Source: Sclerodactyla briareus (taxonomy: Eukaryota; Echinodermata; Holothuroidea; Dendrochirotida; Sclerodactylidae). Taken from it: DNA of 64,000 nucleotides. The stretch is from the NCBI GenBank assembly GCA_026419785.1, contig JAODTK010004455.1:62001-126000 (forward strand), read 5' to 3'. Each line of letters begins with the position of its first letter. The first letter of the stretch is position 1. The notes below the pieces were generated by a model. The model was not told where the DNA came from and did no database searches. It was given only the letters and a program-made list of their open reading frames with translations. Position numbers and translations under genes: made by a program. Of this stretch, positions 33,300 through 44,300 are shown one piece after another.

Positions 33300-33570
33300 G
33301 ACGCTGAGGCCCAGACACAGAAATTAATGGATTTCTTCGAAGGAAAGATCGCGAAGTTAATCGAGAAATTCCTAAACACAACGGAAGAACTCACACCACG
33401 TGGTTTTGGCAGCTGCACGATTTACGAAATTCACTTCAGTAACAGAGAACTCGCTCTCTAAGCTCCTCCTATCCATGAAGGATAAATCATGTTCCTTGGA
33501 TCGCCACCGACCAAGTTATTGAAATGTCTTCCAGCTGCGATAAATGTGCGTAATGATGTAGTGGAAACCT
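33300..33570 (+). mobile_element. L2/CR1-like LINE, pre-polymerase fragment
   Basis: The plus strand reads DAEAQTQKLMDFFEGKIAKL, IEKFLNTTEE, then after a frameshift LLLSMKDKSCSLDRHRPSY. In L2/CR1-group proteins the segment F-DFF--KI--IR ... K-SC-LDPLPT-LL precedes the polymerase fingers. The polymerase itself is absent. An L2-type 3' end lies 450 bp downstream, so one internally deleted copy is possible. Confidence 0.7.
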
Positions 33571-34012
33571 TGGACGCTTAGCGTTATTCGCGGATTTAAC
33601 TCAATTGTACATAGAGAGTCACAAATGAGATTTTTTTTTTAAACACAGAACCCCTTTCTTCGTTCAGTAGACTTCCTCAGCTGATGTTTATCAAATGTTG
33701 CAACAACATATGTCTAGGGGCCCATAAATCACATTTATCTGCCAATAAGGAGGGTGAGGGCTATAAATGAGAGCGCACTCCCTTTGGGACCCGAACTCAA
33801 CTCCCCTCCCCCCGCCTCCTTCAAGCCCTCCCCTCCCCAACTCCCGCACGTCGGAGTACGCGTCATATGAAGGAGATGCGGCTAGAGCCAGGCGACTATA
33901 TTAGGAGCACTTTGGTGCACGGTCTTCTCCTTACTCGGCACCACTCGTTTCGAATCGCCTCACCTCTCCACATCCGCACCGCACAATCCATTTCTGTTTC
34001 AATGAGAAACAT
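33571..34012. other. Unassigned stretch
   Basis: No gene recognised; a poly-T tract is at about 33630-33639 and a C-rich stretch at 33800-33840. Confidence 0.35.
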
Positions 34013-34075
34013 TCGAGACTGCTGTCGCGGTGAAAGGCGCTATATGAGTGCTAGTTATTATCGTTGTTCTTCCAC
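34013..34075 (+). mobile_element. L2-type LINE/SINE 3' end signature
   Basis: GCGGTGAAAGGCGCTATATGAG followed by TTATTATCGTTG-like sequence resembles the widespread L2/SINE 3' end (AAAGCGCTATATAAAT plus ATT repeats). A similar end occurs at 37857-37905 and a weaker one at 48335-48400. Confidence 0.6.
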
Positions 34076-34139
34076 AACCGTCCTCCTGTTGGTCCTACTC
34101 GTACTCTGGGAGGATGTCGAGCACCCGTCTGAGTACGGG

Positions 34140-34194
34140 ACTGCCAAGTAGTGCTGCCTTTGTTTGGGGGGAGGGGGGGAGAGGGGGGGGGGGG
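34140..34194. repeat. G-rich run tract
   Basis: Runs of G broken by single A (about 34167-34194), directly before the 3' end of the minus-strand LINE. Confidence 0.8.
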
Positions 34195-36050
34195 CTACGC
34201 GTGTTGTCCAGGGAATCCCTCCTGGTGGGCCATTAAACGTTGTTGGTACACTCCCAGTGCCCCGAATACCGGGACAACTCTGGCCTTGGTGTCCCGCATC
34301 CTCTGGAGCTCCAGCCCGTAGATCCTGGTATTTCTTCCACTTTTTCTCTTTCCTTTATCAACTATGGGGTGGCGGTCGGGTATTGCCACGTCGATTATGG
34401 TGGGTTCGTTAGTTGCGTTGTCCACTACTACCAGGGTTCCGCGTCTCCGTGCGCTGATTACTATGTCCGTTCGCACCGCGAAGTCTCCGAAGATCTTTGC
34501 CTTCTCGTTTTTCTCCGGCGGTTTGGATTGTGAGCCACGTATTGTCACTTTCCGTATGGATCCCGTAGTGCTGACATTACCGTGATTTGTAGGCGGCGAT
34601 ACGTTGTTATGCCTGTCTTATACAGGATTCCGGCGAATCTTCGAGCCGGCCGTTGGTATAGAGCCACGTTTGTCTTTATGGTGGCAACATGCCGACTTTC
34701 GGGTCCACTCGATGTGCGGGGTGACTTTAGCCACTGGTGACACGTGGTGTTCAGGGCCGGTCTTAGGGCAGCTGTGATCAGTGCCTTGTCTCTATCTTGG
34801 GCCTGTAGTTGTGCATCCATCGATAGGCGTTCTGTGTCGATGTTTATATTGGGACCTGTCGGGCGTATTGGCCGTGTGCGGTTTGTTGCCCTTTGTCTGT
34901 ACACTCTTTTTGCCAATCGGCCTTTGTCTCTTCTTCGTTTCATACCCGTGGCATTCATTCCGCCACACAGTCTCTATCAGTGGTCTCTGGACAGTATTGC
35001 TGGGATGTATTACCTGGAGTCCGGCACACTGTGGTGTCATGGTGGCCGCGACCCCCCTTCAGGCCCCTCCCGCCTTTCCTTCGTGGGATGTAGAGTGGTG
35101 CACGTCATGTCGTGGGGTGTAGTCACCGACATGTTCATCGTTTTCCTCGTCTTGCGGTGCAGCTCAGCCAGCTCTTGCTGCGTCCGGTTCTATTATCCCC
35201 CGCGGTAAGGTCTTGAAGACAGCAGGGCCGTATGTGTCATGGCATGTATCTTGTTCTGCGCATGGAGCTTGGGACTTGAGGATTCTGACGTAGTTCCTCC
35301 GGACGCTGACGATGCCTTGTCTTTGACCCCCTATGTTGTTTTCCATGTTCTGCCGTATACCAGGTATTGTACCCTCGTTAGTGTCGGCGTCTCCGATCTT
35401 CCGAACAGTGAGGTTAAGGCCGTCGGTCAGCTCGATTTTTCCCGGTGATGATCTGATGGCACATTTGTCAAGTCGACCTTCGTGGAAATGTTGTCGCTGA
35501 ATATCCCCACCGTCTCAATCAGTGCTGTGAGGTCATTCACATTCTTGGCGTACAATTTCAGATCATCCGTGTATAGGAGGTGGTTGATTTTATCGCCAGT
35601 CTTGAGTTGGTATCCCTGTCTGGCCTGCCGTAGCATGTGGCTCAAGGTGTTGAGAGCCACGCAGAACAGGAGCGGAGAGAGTGCATCCCCTGGAATATTC
35701 CACCTTCAATCTTGACGCGGAGAGGTGTTTCCTCCCACTGGTTAGGGACGTTGACCATTCTCCATCGACTTCTCTAAGAATCTCGTTATCTTGGGGTTGA
35801 CCTTGTGGTCTCATGGTGTGGATTATTCAGGAATGTGGCACTATCATATGCCTTCTTGTAGTCGATCCATCCCACTTCCAGGTTTGTGCGCCTCCTCTTC
35901 GAATATCTGGTGAGAGCTTTGTCGAGTAGTAGATGGTTTTTGGTACCTCGACATCCGGGTCTGGCCCTTTTTTGCTCGTATTGAGATTGAGATTCGGGTT
36001 TCGGGGGATAGAGTCTTTATCGAAGCCAAGCGGCCTCCTTACACCACTAG
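34195..36050 (-). mobile_element. LINE of the WIDYKKAYD / YTDDLKLY type (family Y), degenerate
   Basis: The minus strand holds a LINE polymerase of a family common in aquatic animals; clade not certain. Motif A WIDYKKAYD is at 35869-35843. GIFQGMHSL follows (motif B, usually GIFQGDSLSPLLF). YTDDLKLYAKN has YTDD at 35573-35562, a variant of YADD with both aspartates present. Then come LAELHRKTRKTMNM (about 35170-35130), ALITAALRPALNT (about 34785-34745) and a C-terminal domain FGDFAVRTDIVISARRRGTL, VVVDNATNEPTIIDVAIP (34480-34370). That domain recalls a PD-D restriction-like endonuclease fold; this link is inference. Several frameshifts and stops, so inactive. Confidence 0.85.
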
Positions 36051-36405
36051 CGACTTAACCCTCAGGTCATTGGCAACCTGATGAAGATCTTGCCTGCCCA
36101 CCACCCAGCATACACGTTCGCTCACAACATACTACACCCCTGGAAGCCAACGAAGCGGCGCCTACTTATGTTACCTCGAGGGTTACTACTTTTACACGTT
36201 GGTAGCGTGTGATATTCGAGGAGACATGCCTTAACCCTCAGGTCATTGGCAACCTGATGAAGACCTTGCCTGCAACACCCAACATACACGTATTTCTGTT
36301 CTACTACACCCGGCAGGCAACACGCAGCGGCGCATACTTGGTACCTCGCGAGTTCCTACTTTTACGCGTGGGTGGCGTGTGGCATTCCAAGAGACATGCC
36401 TTGTC
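36045..36405. repeat. Two tandem units of about 176 bp
   Basis: TTAACCCTCAGGTCATTGGC, AACCTGATGAAGA(T/C)CTTGCC starts at 36055 and again at 36231. The units then share ACTACACCC, AGCGGCGC, TACTTTTAC and GTGTG--ATTC blocks. Non-coding tandem duplication next to the 5' side of the family Y LINE. Confidence 0.85.
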
Positions 36406-36454
36406 TGGACCGCACTGCGCGGAATGCCCTCTGGCTTTCAATGGGATTCGAACT

Positions 36455-37020
36455 CGATTCAAAGATTCAAACGTAGATTACGTACCTAAAAGCTCCCCGG
36501 AAATTCCAGTTGTGGAAACTTGTAATCCAAGATGGCGTCCAAAATGGCCGCCATTTTCACTGTTTGGCACAACTTTGTCCTCAAATTATCACAGGAAATC
36601 GAAAAAAGGTGTTATTTAATGTCTAGGGCACGATAATTCAATTAAACAGTTAATTTGGTGATAAAATGCTTCTATGAGGCATAAACCAAGATGGCGTCCA
36701 AAATGGCCGCCATTTTCACTGTTTGGCACAACTTTGTCCTCAAATTATCACAGGAAATGAAAAAGGGTCTATTTATATGTCTTAGGGCACGATAAATTCA
36801 ATTAACGCAGTTATTTTGGTGATAAAATGCTTCTATGAGGCATAAACCAAGATGGCGTCCAAAAATTATCAAAAATGGCCGCCATTTCCCATTTCTGCCA
36901 AAATCATGCTCCAGATAGCATGAAAAGTAAAATTGGCGTTGAATCCCATGTTTTAATTTTTAATGTACAACAGATCAAGTGACAGAAATACCTTAGTATT
37001 GAAAGCTTGCAGTGCCTGGA
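36455..37020 (+). repeat. Left arm of an inverted pair, built of 160-bp tandem units
   Basis: Units with AAGATGGCGTCCAAAATGGC then CGCCATTTTCACTGTTTGGC start at about 36529, 36689 and 36849 (spacing about 160 bp). The arm opens with AAAAGCTCCCCGGAAATTCC and GTTGTGGAAACTT. The reverse complement of 40200-40630 shows the same opening and the same order of blocks. Non-coding. Confidence 0.85.
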
Positions 37021-38029
37021 ACCAGATGGCGTGAAAACACCCACACCCCCCCCCCCCCCCTTTTCTTCGCTTGACCTCATTCGCCAAAAATTATCTCAGA
37101 ATCTAACGTGAAATCCTGGAAAGAGATTTCTCCGCTAAAACTCTTTTTAAACTATCATCTAATCAGGATACATTTGGGAACCAAGAGTAACTCTTGGAGT
37201 TTAAAAAACAATAAAATAATAAAAGATACAGTTGAACCGAAATTTGATCTAGCTTCATGTTGTTATTCTCGTTCAAATTTGATCCAAACACCTAGTAATA
37301 ATCAATGAGAATATGCCTCCCGATATTGCAAATGGAACATTTCCGCTGACAGATAATCTACCTCCTATGTTGTGCCATTAAAATTTGAACAGAAACCACG
37401 GGCATTAATCCAGGGGCGGGGGGGGGGGATATGCGCTCACATTCCTGGGGAATGGAATATTCTCTCACATTCCTGGAGAAGAGGAGTGGGGTTATGCCCC
37501 CACATTCCCTGAGAAGATCTCCCATGACTGCAGACTTCTAAATGAAGTTGGGGTGGTAAAGTCAGGCCCCTCCTCCACGACTGATCGTTGGATTGACACA
37601 CATGGGCATATAATGGAAATAGTGACGTAACCAGTCTTCTCATTTAAGTGGGCGCCGTGGAGTAGGAAGAGAAGGGGGACTGTTCGGGCAGTAGGGCGGA
37701 ATCAGCTGATTCTGCATATATATATATGCCCTACACTAGTGGGGAACCGTAAGGTATCAGAACACAACTGGCGCTGATTGCTCCGCGATAGACTCCCGGC
37801 TTGTCGGAGTTGCCGTGAGCTGCGTTACTATGATAGGGGTGCGGTAATGTGTGTTAAAGCGCTTTGAGCACTTCGGTGGTAAAGCGCTATAGAAGAAATT
37901 GACATTATCATTATTTTTCTCCTTTGCTGATTTCAGTTGGGGGTCAAGAACATCGGACTGGCCTATTCCCACTCCCACATTCCCCATATTATGCCACTGC
38001 ACAAAACTAAAACAATTCCGCCGTGGGAA
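37021..38029. other. Stretch between the left arm and a LINE fragment
   Basis: It contains a 15-base-class C run (about 37047-37061), a poly-G run (about 37420-37429), a short tandem CACATTCCTGGGGAATGG / CACATTCCTGGAGAAGAG repeat (37439-37510) and an L2/SINE-type 3' end AAAGCGCTTTGAGCACTTCG, TAAAGCGCTATAGAAG (37857-37893). No gene recognised. Confidence 0.5.
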
Positions 38030-39060
38030 TAGATATCACTCACCCACCCAATCAATAATAGGAGCACATGCCATGGACGGAACCCCTACACATTCTGCCT
38101 GCCGCTACCAGCGACTTTTTGGGCTAGCGCAACCCCCCCCCCCACCAACTCCTTGAGGGACCCGAAAAGCTGCACGAAAACCATGAGCTACGGAACGTTC
38201 CCGCTGTCGAGCCTAGCCCGCGGGTTCCCGTTCACACAGAATACGGTGGGTAGGTGGATCGTCCGCCGGGAAGCGTGCCATATGCCCGAACAGAAGCCGG
38301 CAGAAGTGTTCAAGGGCATCACCCGCGAATCCATGAATCTTCAGCAGAATGCAGCCCATCCGGAAGTTCAGGTCGGAACGTTGACTCCACCGAATAAGAC
38401 CTCGCAACCCTTTCCAAATCCAGGCCATACATGTGAGACTCCAGACCGACACTAAAAAGCACTCTCACTTCCAGAATACCTGAATGCAGAGGATATCAGG
38501 TGAACACGACGGAAGTCGTCATAGGCCCCAAGAAAACTCTACCGAATTCCCGTGCTGCTCAGACAGGACACGGAAAGCCAAGATCCCTCCACAGTGGGTT
38601 TTTGTCTCGGGAGTGAAACCTGAATGCTTGGGACGTTGATGTATCCAAGCGCTGACAACGGATTCTTTCAGGATGTCCTGTCAAAGACTTGCCAATGATT
38701 GAAGGAATGTAACTCATCTATTTGGCAGTCCCGAGTACTGTATATCTTCCCTTTCCAGATTGATTGGGATAGTTAGTCCTCTTTTCTAGTCAGCTTGGGT
38801 AACACCGTGTTTCCAAATAGGGCACTAGAGCCATGCCACAACTTAATGTCAGCCTGGCCACCGCTCAGAGCATCCTGTGTGTCATGCCAACGCGGACCCC
38901 ATGAGTTTTCTCGCCCTTCAAAAACTCATGCCCTTACTGAGTTCCTCAGTAGTAGGAACGTCATCATCTACAAGCAGTTCGGCGGCCACTGGGGGTTGCA
39001 ACACCGTCCTTCTAATTTCCAAGCTGGAGCCTCAGCTTGATACGAACTCCCTAATACCCA
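38030..39060 (-). mobile_element. Family Z LINE, 3' tail plus palm fragment
   Basis: On the minus strand the palm fragment (about 38,560-38,480; REFGRVFLGAYDDF) is joined after a deletion to the C-terminal tail (38290-38210; FGHMARFPADDP, THRILCEREPAGWA). The 38460-39050 part matches 63250-63800 base for base with indels. The 3' end GGAGCACATGCC and TCAC/CAAT tract (38031-38072) match the end of the 4.8-kb copy. The region with FADD is deleted. It lies inside the inverted pair at 36.5-40.6 kb. Confidence 0.8.
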
Positions 39061-40195
39061 GCAAAATTGCGAGGGTGAATACTACTTAGCATCAGGTTGT
39101 CTATTGCTAACTTATGTATTAGTGGTAACTGTTCTGCAAGGAGGCCACCTGCAGGCTCCCCCACTACATATAAAAAATGAGATATTCAGTTTTCGGGAAT
39201 AATGCAACTTCGATTTTTCCATACCTTTAGAGTAAATTTTTGGGCTAGTGCTATGGCATATTACGGTCCTCCTTTCACTTACTAACTTCATAGTGTTAAA
39301 TTTGGTGATGTATTTTAATGCTGCTGAAGACTCAATTGAATTAATTGCCATTTGCGCGATGTCAACTCCCCTACGTTTGTTATTGAACATGTACTTCGAC
39401 ACATTGTTGTTCCGATTTGCTCTTTATTTTAGTTCTATGAAGTTAAAACTCTCCTCAAACTAAAATATGAGTGGTGTGTAATGGAGTGATAAAATGGTTG
39501 TTCGTGATGTCCCTTTCCTGCCTTTTTGGGCAATATTTTGCAGTAGCCTAAGAGCAACATTTGTTTATCTTGTAAAGTGTATGGTTCACTGTTCACCACA
39601 AAAAAAAGTTTCATCGCCTTCTATACAAATACTATATTGAATTGATTCATATGAGATGTTGGAATCAACCATGGAAAATGTGGACATTGTCTTTGCAACT
39701 ACATTGTGGAAAGACCACCATGTAGAAGGTTATGCAATATTTATTTTACAAGTAACTGGACCAAGGTACAATTGGCAGTGCAGGATAAATTTCAAAACAA
39801 TTTTCCTTGAAAAGCAATTCTTGAATACAGGCAAAATATCCTGGCAAATAGTAATAGATGGGTTGCTTTCTCACTTCAGTTAAAGACAATTGAAGTGTCT
39901 CGTATGATCTGCAAACAAAGCTCACCTGGGTCTGTAGTAGTTGGGGTTACGAGACGTAAAACAATTTGTGAGTGAACATCCGATGGTTGCAGCAATATGA
40001 CTTGCGGCCCTAAAAAGCTGGGACAGGCCCTTCAATGTGCAATAAGTGCAGTGGCCAGTTATATGTTATAACACAATTCCGTAACACCAGGTGAAGATGA
40101 CGAAGAGAATGCACCATTAGCTTTGAGGGCGAATGAGGACTGATTTGTCAGTACAACACATAAGCTGAACCTCCTAAGTACATTGCACACATTCA
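39061..40195. other. Unassigned centre of the inverted pair
   Basis: Plus-strand frames of 71 and 75 codons (39248-39463, 39656-39883) and a minus-strand frame of 96 codons have no motif I recognise. A stretch at about 40095-40140 would read as an acidic segment (DDEENAPLALRANED), too short to assign. If the arms bound one element, its own gene remnants would lie here. Confidence 0.4.
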
Positions 40196-40630
40196 GGTAC
40201 TTAGCTATTTAATTGAATTTTTGGGCACCATATTGGTTAATGCTCCACAGACACATTTGATTACTCACATAGTAATTGCAAATATTAACGTCCCATACCT
40301 CAGAACATATATTTAGACAGCTGTTCTACTTCCAACGCCAAATATGACATATATTGAAATGGCGGCCATTTTTAATCAGTTTTTGGGCGCCATTCTGGTT
40401 TATGTCAGATAGAACAGATCGGATTACTGAAAAAAAATAACTGTTTAATTGAATTCCTCGTGCCTCAAAACATATGAATAGACACCTTTTTCATTCCTTG
40501 TGATAATTTGGAGACAGACTTGTGCCAAACAGTGAAAATGGCGGCCATTTTGGACGCGATCTTGGTTTTCAAAGTTTCCACAACCGGGATTTTCGGGGAG
40601 TTTAGTATGTTGATCTACACATTATTCTGA
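40196..40630 (-). repeat. Right arm of the inverted pair
   Basis: The reverse complement gives, in the order of the left arm, AACTCCCCGAAAATCCCGGT, TGTGGAAACTTT, CGCGTCCAAAATGGCCGCC, CACTGTTTGGCACAAG, AATTATCACAAGGAAT, TTCAATTAAACAGTTATT, ATAAACCAGAATGGCGCCC and AAAATGGCCGCCATTT. It is thus the same repeat in the opposite direction, about 3.2 kb from the left arm. Confidence 0.85.
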
Positions 40631-43600
40631 ACCTATGTTGAAAAAATCAGCTTGTAACCAGACATGTCCATCTTTTATCTAATGCTCCTGGCCTAATACT
40701 ACTCTACGCGTAATAGTAGGTACTATGACGCATACACACAGACCCCACTGTCGTTGACTTTCAGCTCGTAAATCAAATCCAACGCTGAGTTTGGGCTCCA
40801 CCATTGGCGTCGATCCTGGTGGGGGACAGGGAGACACTTCCCCCCCCCCCCCCCCGACACTTTTTGAAGTGCGGGGGACATAATATCGCCCGCCGCCTTT
40901 TTTGGCGTGTGGGGGAATTAAATCGCATGCTTCAAGGTTTTGTGATATGGCCATTCGGGTGCGGGACATTGAAGCGACAAGCAACAGCAAAATGATGGGC
41001 CAGGATCTCAAAGTGCCCTATTTTCCATCGGATGCCTGTGATGAATGCGGAAAATTTCGCGCGCTTCGCGGACTTCATTTTATTCTATACTTTCTAAACT
41101 TTTAACCTTTAAACCTCTAGGCCATCGCAGATAAACTGTATTAATACATTGTCCTGATTGAAACACGTTTACGCCATTCTAGCTGAAATTGCAAGGGGCT
41201 GCGCACAATAAGCCGGCCCATTGACTTACACGCTAAATTGACTACCTTCGATGAGCTGCTGGGCCCAGGAGAAATTCCCGCCAGAGATAAGTCACCCACC
41301 ACTTTCAAGCTGACATTCATACATGTTATGGGAAAGCCAGTACTGCTGTACCTTGATCGATTTTCGCAATGGTCGCCTGTGTCGTAATGAGCAAAACATT
41401 TCCACGCGCGTGTTTTGTCCACGATCGTATCGCCAGTATCATCTTGATTTTTTCACCCCGTTTCTTGTAGAACATATGTATTCTTTTAACTGTTTAAAGA
41501 ACTCAATTTCATTTCATGACTGACTCAATCAAAACAACATACGATTTAAGATTGATGGTAGTGACTTCGAACGATTTACCTTTAGTTATGGCTGACACAA
41601 TCTGAACAGCATTTCACTCACGCTTTCAAACCTAATTAACTATTTACTTTCACCGACAACTTCGAATTGGAGATTTAGAGTTATGCTCCCAAATAACAAT
41701 ATGCAATGCCCCGAATCAATTGAGCGCCATTCTAGCCGTCCAGACAACTGCACTGCCAACGAATCAGTCTACATTTATCGTTTTTGCTTGACCTATATAT
41801 GCAACAGCTTAAAAGTTTCGCCAATGAACTGATCAAAGTAAAAATTTTGAAGAATATTGGGCCCTTTAAATTCCACCAAGTTACGTAGCGTCCATGACCT
41901 TTGCTCTGGATCCAATTCATCAGACGCTGTTATTTACCCCCCCCCCCCCCAAAAAAAAAAGGTCCATTATACGATCCGCGTCAGCCAATGATGGCGCCCC
42001 CCCCCCCAGAAAAAACAAAACAATACTGCCTCTACAATCGCTCCTGCCATGCATATAGGCGGAAAGCGTTAATGTAGTCGGAAGTAAGATCACCACGTTC
42101 GCTTTATTTGAATTCAATTTTCTGCTGACGGCGTAGGCGCCCATTATTGTTTGAAAACTTTGTGAATCGGACAGTGTGCTTGACGGTTTCTTGTCTGATT
42201 GTGGCGTTACACAGACCTAACAATTCATACCTAGCTGGTACATCGCTACTCGCTATTCTGTAAACTGTTATTACAACCTTTATTCAAAAAGGGTAAATAT
42301 TTCACTAAGAATGGGTCAAAGTTCCTGCCTGAGCTAATAACATGGTCAGACAGTACAGTACAGCCAGGTGGCATAAGAAACCAAGGTAGGGCAAACCCAT
42401 TATCACGGGCATCCGAGGCAGTGCATAGTCAAGTTGAGATCGAGAACACGAGTAGCGCAAGTGACCATAATTCGGATAAAGAATGGAGAAATACGAGCAG
42501 GGTGAAGCAAACCTGAAATGTTTACCCAAAATATTTACTGAGTGCCCACGGTTTCCATGCCCCCCAAAAGTGGAGAAATGGTGGTTTCCTTATAGGTACT
42601 GTACATGACCTTCAATAAAATTTATGCAGTTTTTGAGATTTGAGTAAATTTAATTGGACAATATGACAAGCCCACTATTTCATTTCCAGTGCCCCTACAA
42701 AAACTATGGCTACGCCAGTACATAAGCTCGGTGAAATAGGTCGGGCAAGATGGGGAGTGCCATTTCCTGGCTAGAGTGAATTTTATCATGAGCATCATAC
42801 GTTCGAAGAGAGATGTTTTTTTTACTGTCTTCTATATTTTCCCCAGGTATCATCAGCTATCGCCTCGGTCTCCACAGCCTATACGATGAGGTAATCATCG
42901 GTCCTAAATACCCTCTTATATCCTATGAGAGGCACTCGTTGTTAGCAGGTTGAGAACGAAACGCTAACTAACTTCCTAAATTGTCAGTAGGCTATATTCT
43001 TTTCAATTTCATTATTATGCTTCTAACCACTTACCACAGCAATTCGAATAAATTTCTTTCGGATTTAAAAGACTTACTAGGGTCACATCCCCGACTTGGC
43101 CACGCCTCCATGCCAAACACCACACGAAATATTCCTGGTTACAAACGTCCTATGGAGTGTCCCATTAACTTACACGCTAAGCAGACCCTCTTCAATCCTC
43201 TCCTGAGCCTAGCAGAAGTTTTCGCTCTGCATATGCCACACACCGTATCAAAGCTAACAAGCCGACCGATCATGGCACCTTCAAATTACCATAACATGAC
43301 CATTGGATTTTTTTAGCTATAGCAGGTTGAAGTTAGCAGGCCCGTTCCGGACACCAGTATAGCACCAGGGGAACCCCATTTTAACCATGCATCGGAACAG
43401 ATCTAGTTGGAAATTTTGAAAGATCCGTCCAGATTTGTCACAGATTTCCACCATTTTCACTATTGACTGAGTCTATCCAAATAATAGCAGAAAGGAATCC
43501 AGCCAAGAAGGATAAAACCCTCTCAATCTAGCCCGAACAGAGAATTAAGGGTCTACTTTTGGAGGAGAACACTCGACGGATATTACTCGAGTGCAAAGGT

Positions 43601-43635
43601 GATTTGCCACCTGAAGTGGTTTTTACACAAGGATC
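40631..43635. other. Long stretch without recognised gene
   Basis: About 3 kb of AT-rich DNA. C runs of 16 (40840-40855), 14 (41937-41950) and about 10 (41998-42007) bases are the clearest features. ORFs of 110 (-, 40679-41011) and 111 codons (+, 42981-43316) have no motif; the former spans a C run. Nothing else can be supported. Confidence 0.4.
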
Positions 43636-43639
43636 CACT

Positions 43640-44300
43640 AACTCGGATTTCAGGTAGCCTCGTATAAAATCAAATAAACCACCAAGTCCTGTTCTGATCC
43701 TGTCCTAAGTCCTCTCCTATTTCTTTGATTTGTCCAGTTTCGTATATATGTTACTGCTCTGTCTCCCATTCTTTTCTACCATTACCTCTTTATGCACTGT
43801 ACATCAGAGGTTAAATCTATGTCTCCTCACTCTCGCACTGGGTGACCACTGTACGGTTTGTATCCCAGTAGCCCATTATACGGTTTGTAGCCCACTGTCA
43901 TGTCCACTGTACGAAATTTCCGCCGTTGGAATGCTCCTCATGTTTTCTTCTTCTTGCAACTTCCTGCATGGTTTTGCTTTTTCATGCCGGGCCTCGAAAC
44001 GAATCTGTCCTTTGCCCATCAATTACTCGTAAAAAGTGGACTGTACGTGATTAAGTGCAATATGATTGAGGACACCCCACACTTGCGTGTGATATATTGT
44101 TATGGACCATATTCAACACTTACGCAGGCAGAATTTCTTTGATCATATTGTACAGCCCTACTCCACTGATGTCAATGTATGTTGGCCGTTGTTTTAGTGT
44201 CACGCTTTACAACTATCATATATGTCCGACGATCAATCGTGCACTGATGCTACAAAACTTCTAGCTGGCGATTACCACTGTTTCACAGCCACACAGTGGC
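43640..44300 (+). repeat. Dispersed non-coding repeat, copy B1
   Basis: It matches 60010-60160 and 61370-61735 in the same order: CCAAGTCCTGTTCTGATCCT, TTCTTTGATTTGTCC, then AACTTCCTG, CAATTACTCGTA, AGGACACCCCACA, GTCAATGTATGTTGGCCGT and GTGTCACGCTTTACA. In copy B1 the two blocks are about 100 bp apart, against 1.2 kb in copy B2. No coding sense in common between copies. Confidence 0.8.

Noticed and set aside
36075-36275. Hammerhead cores at the two CCTGATGAAGA sites of the 176-bp repeat
   Set aside because: No GAAA follows at a workable distance and no stem II is visible.
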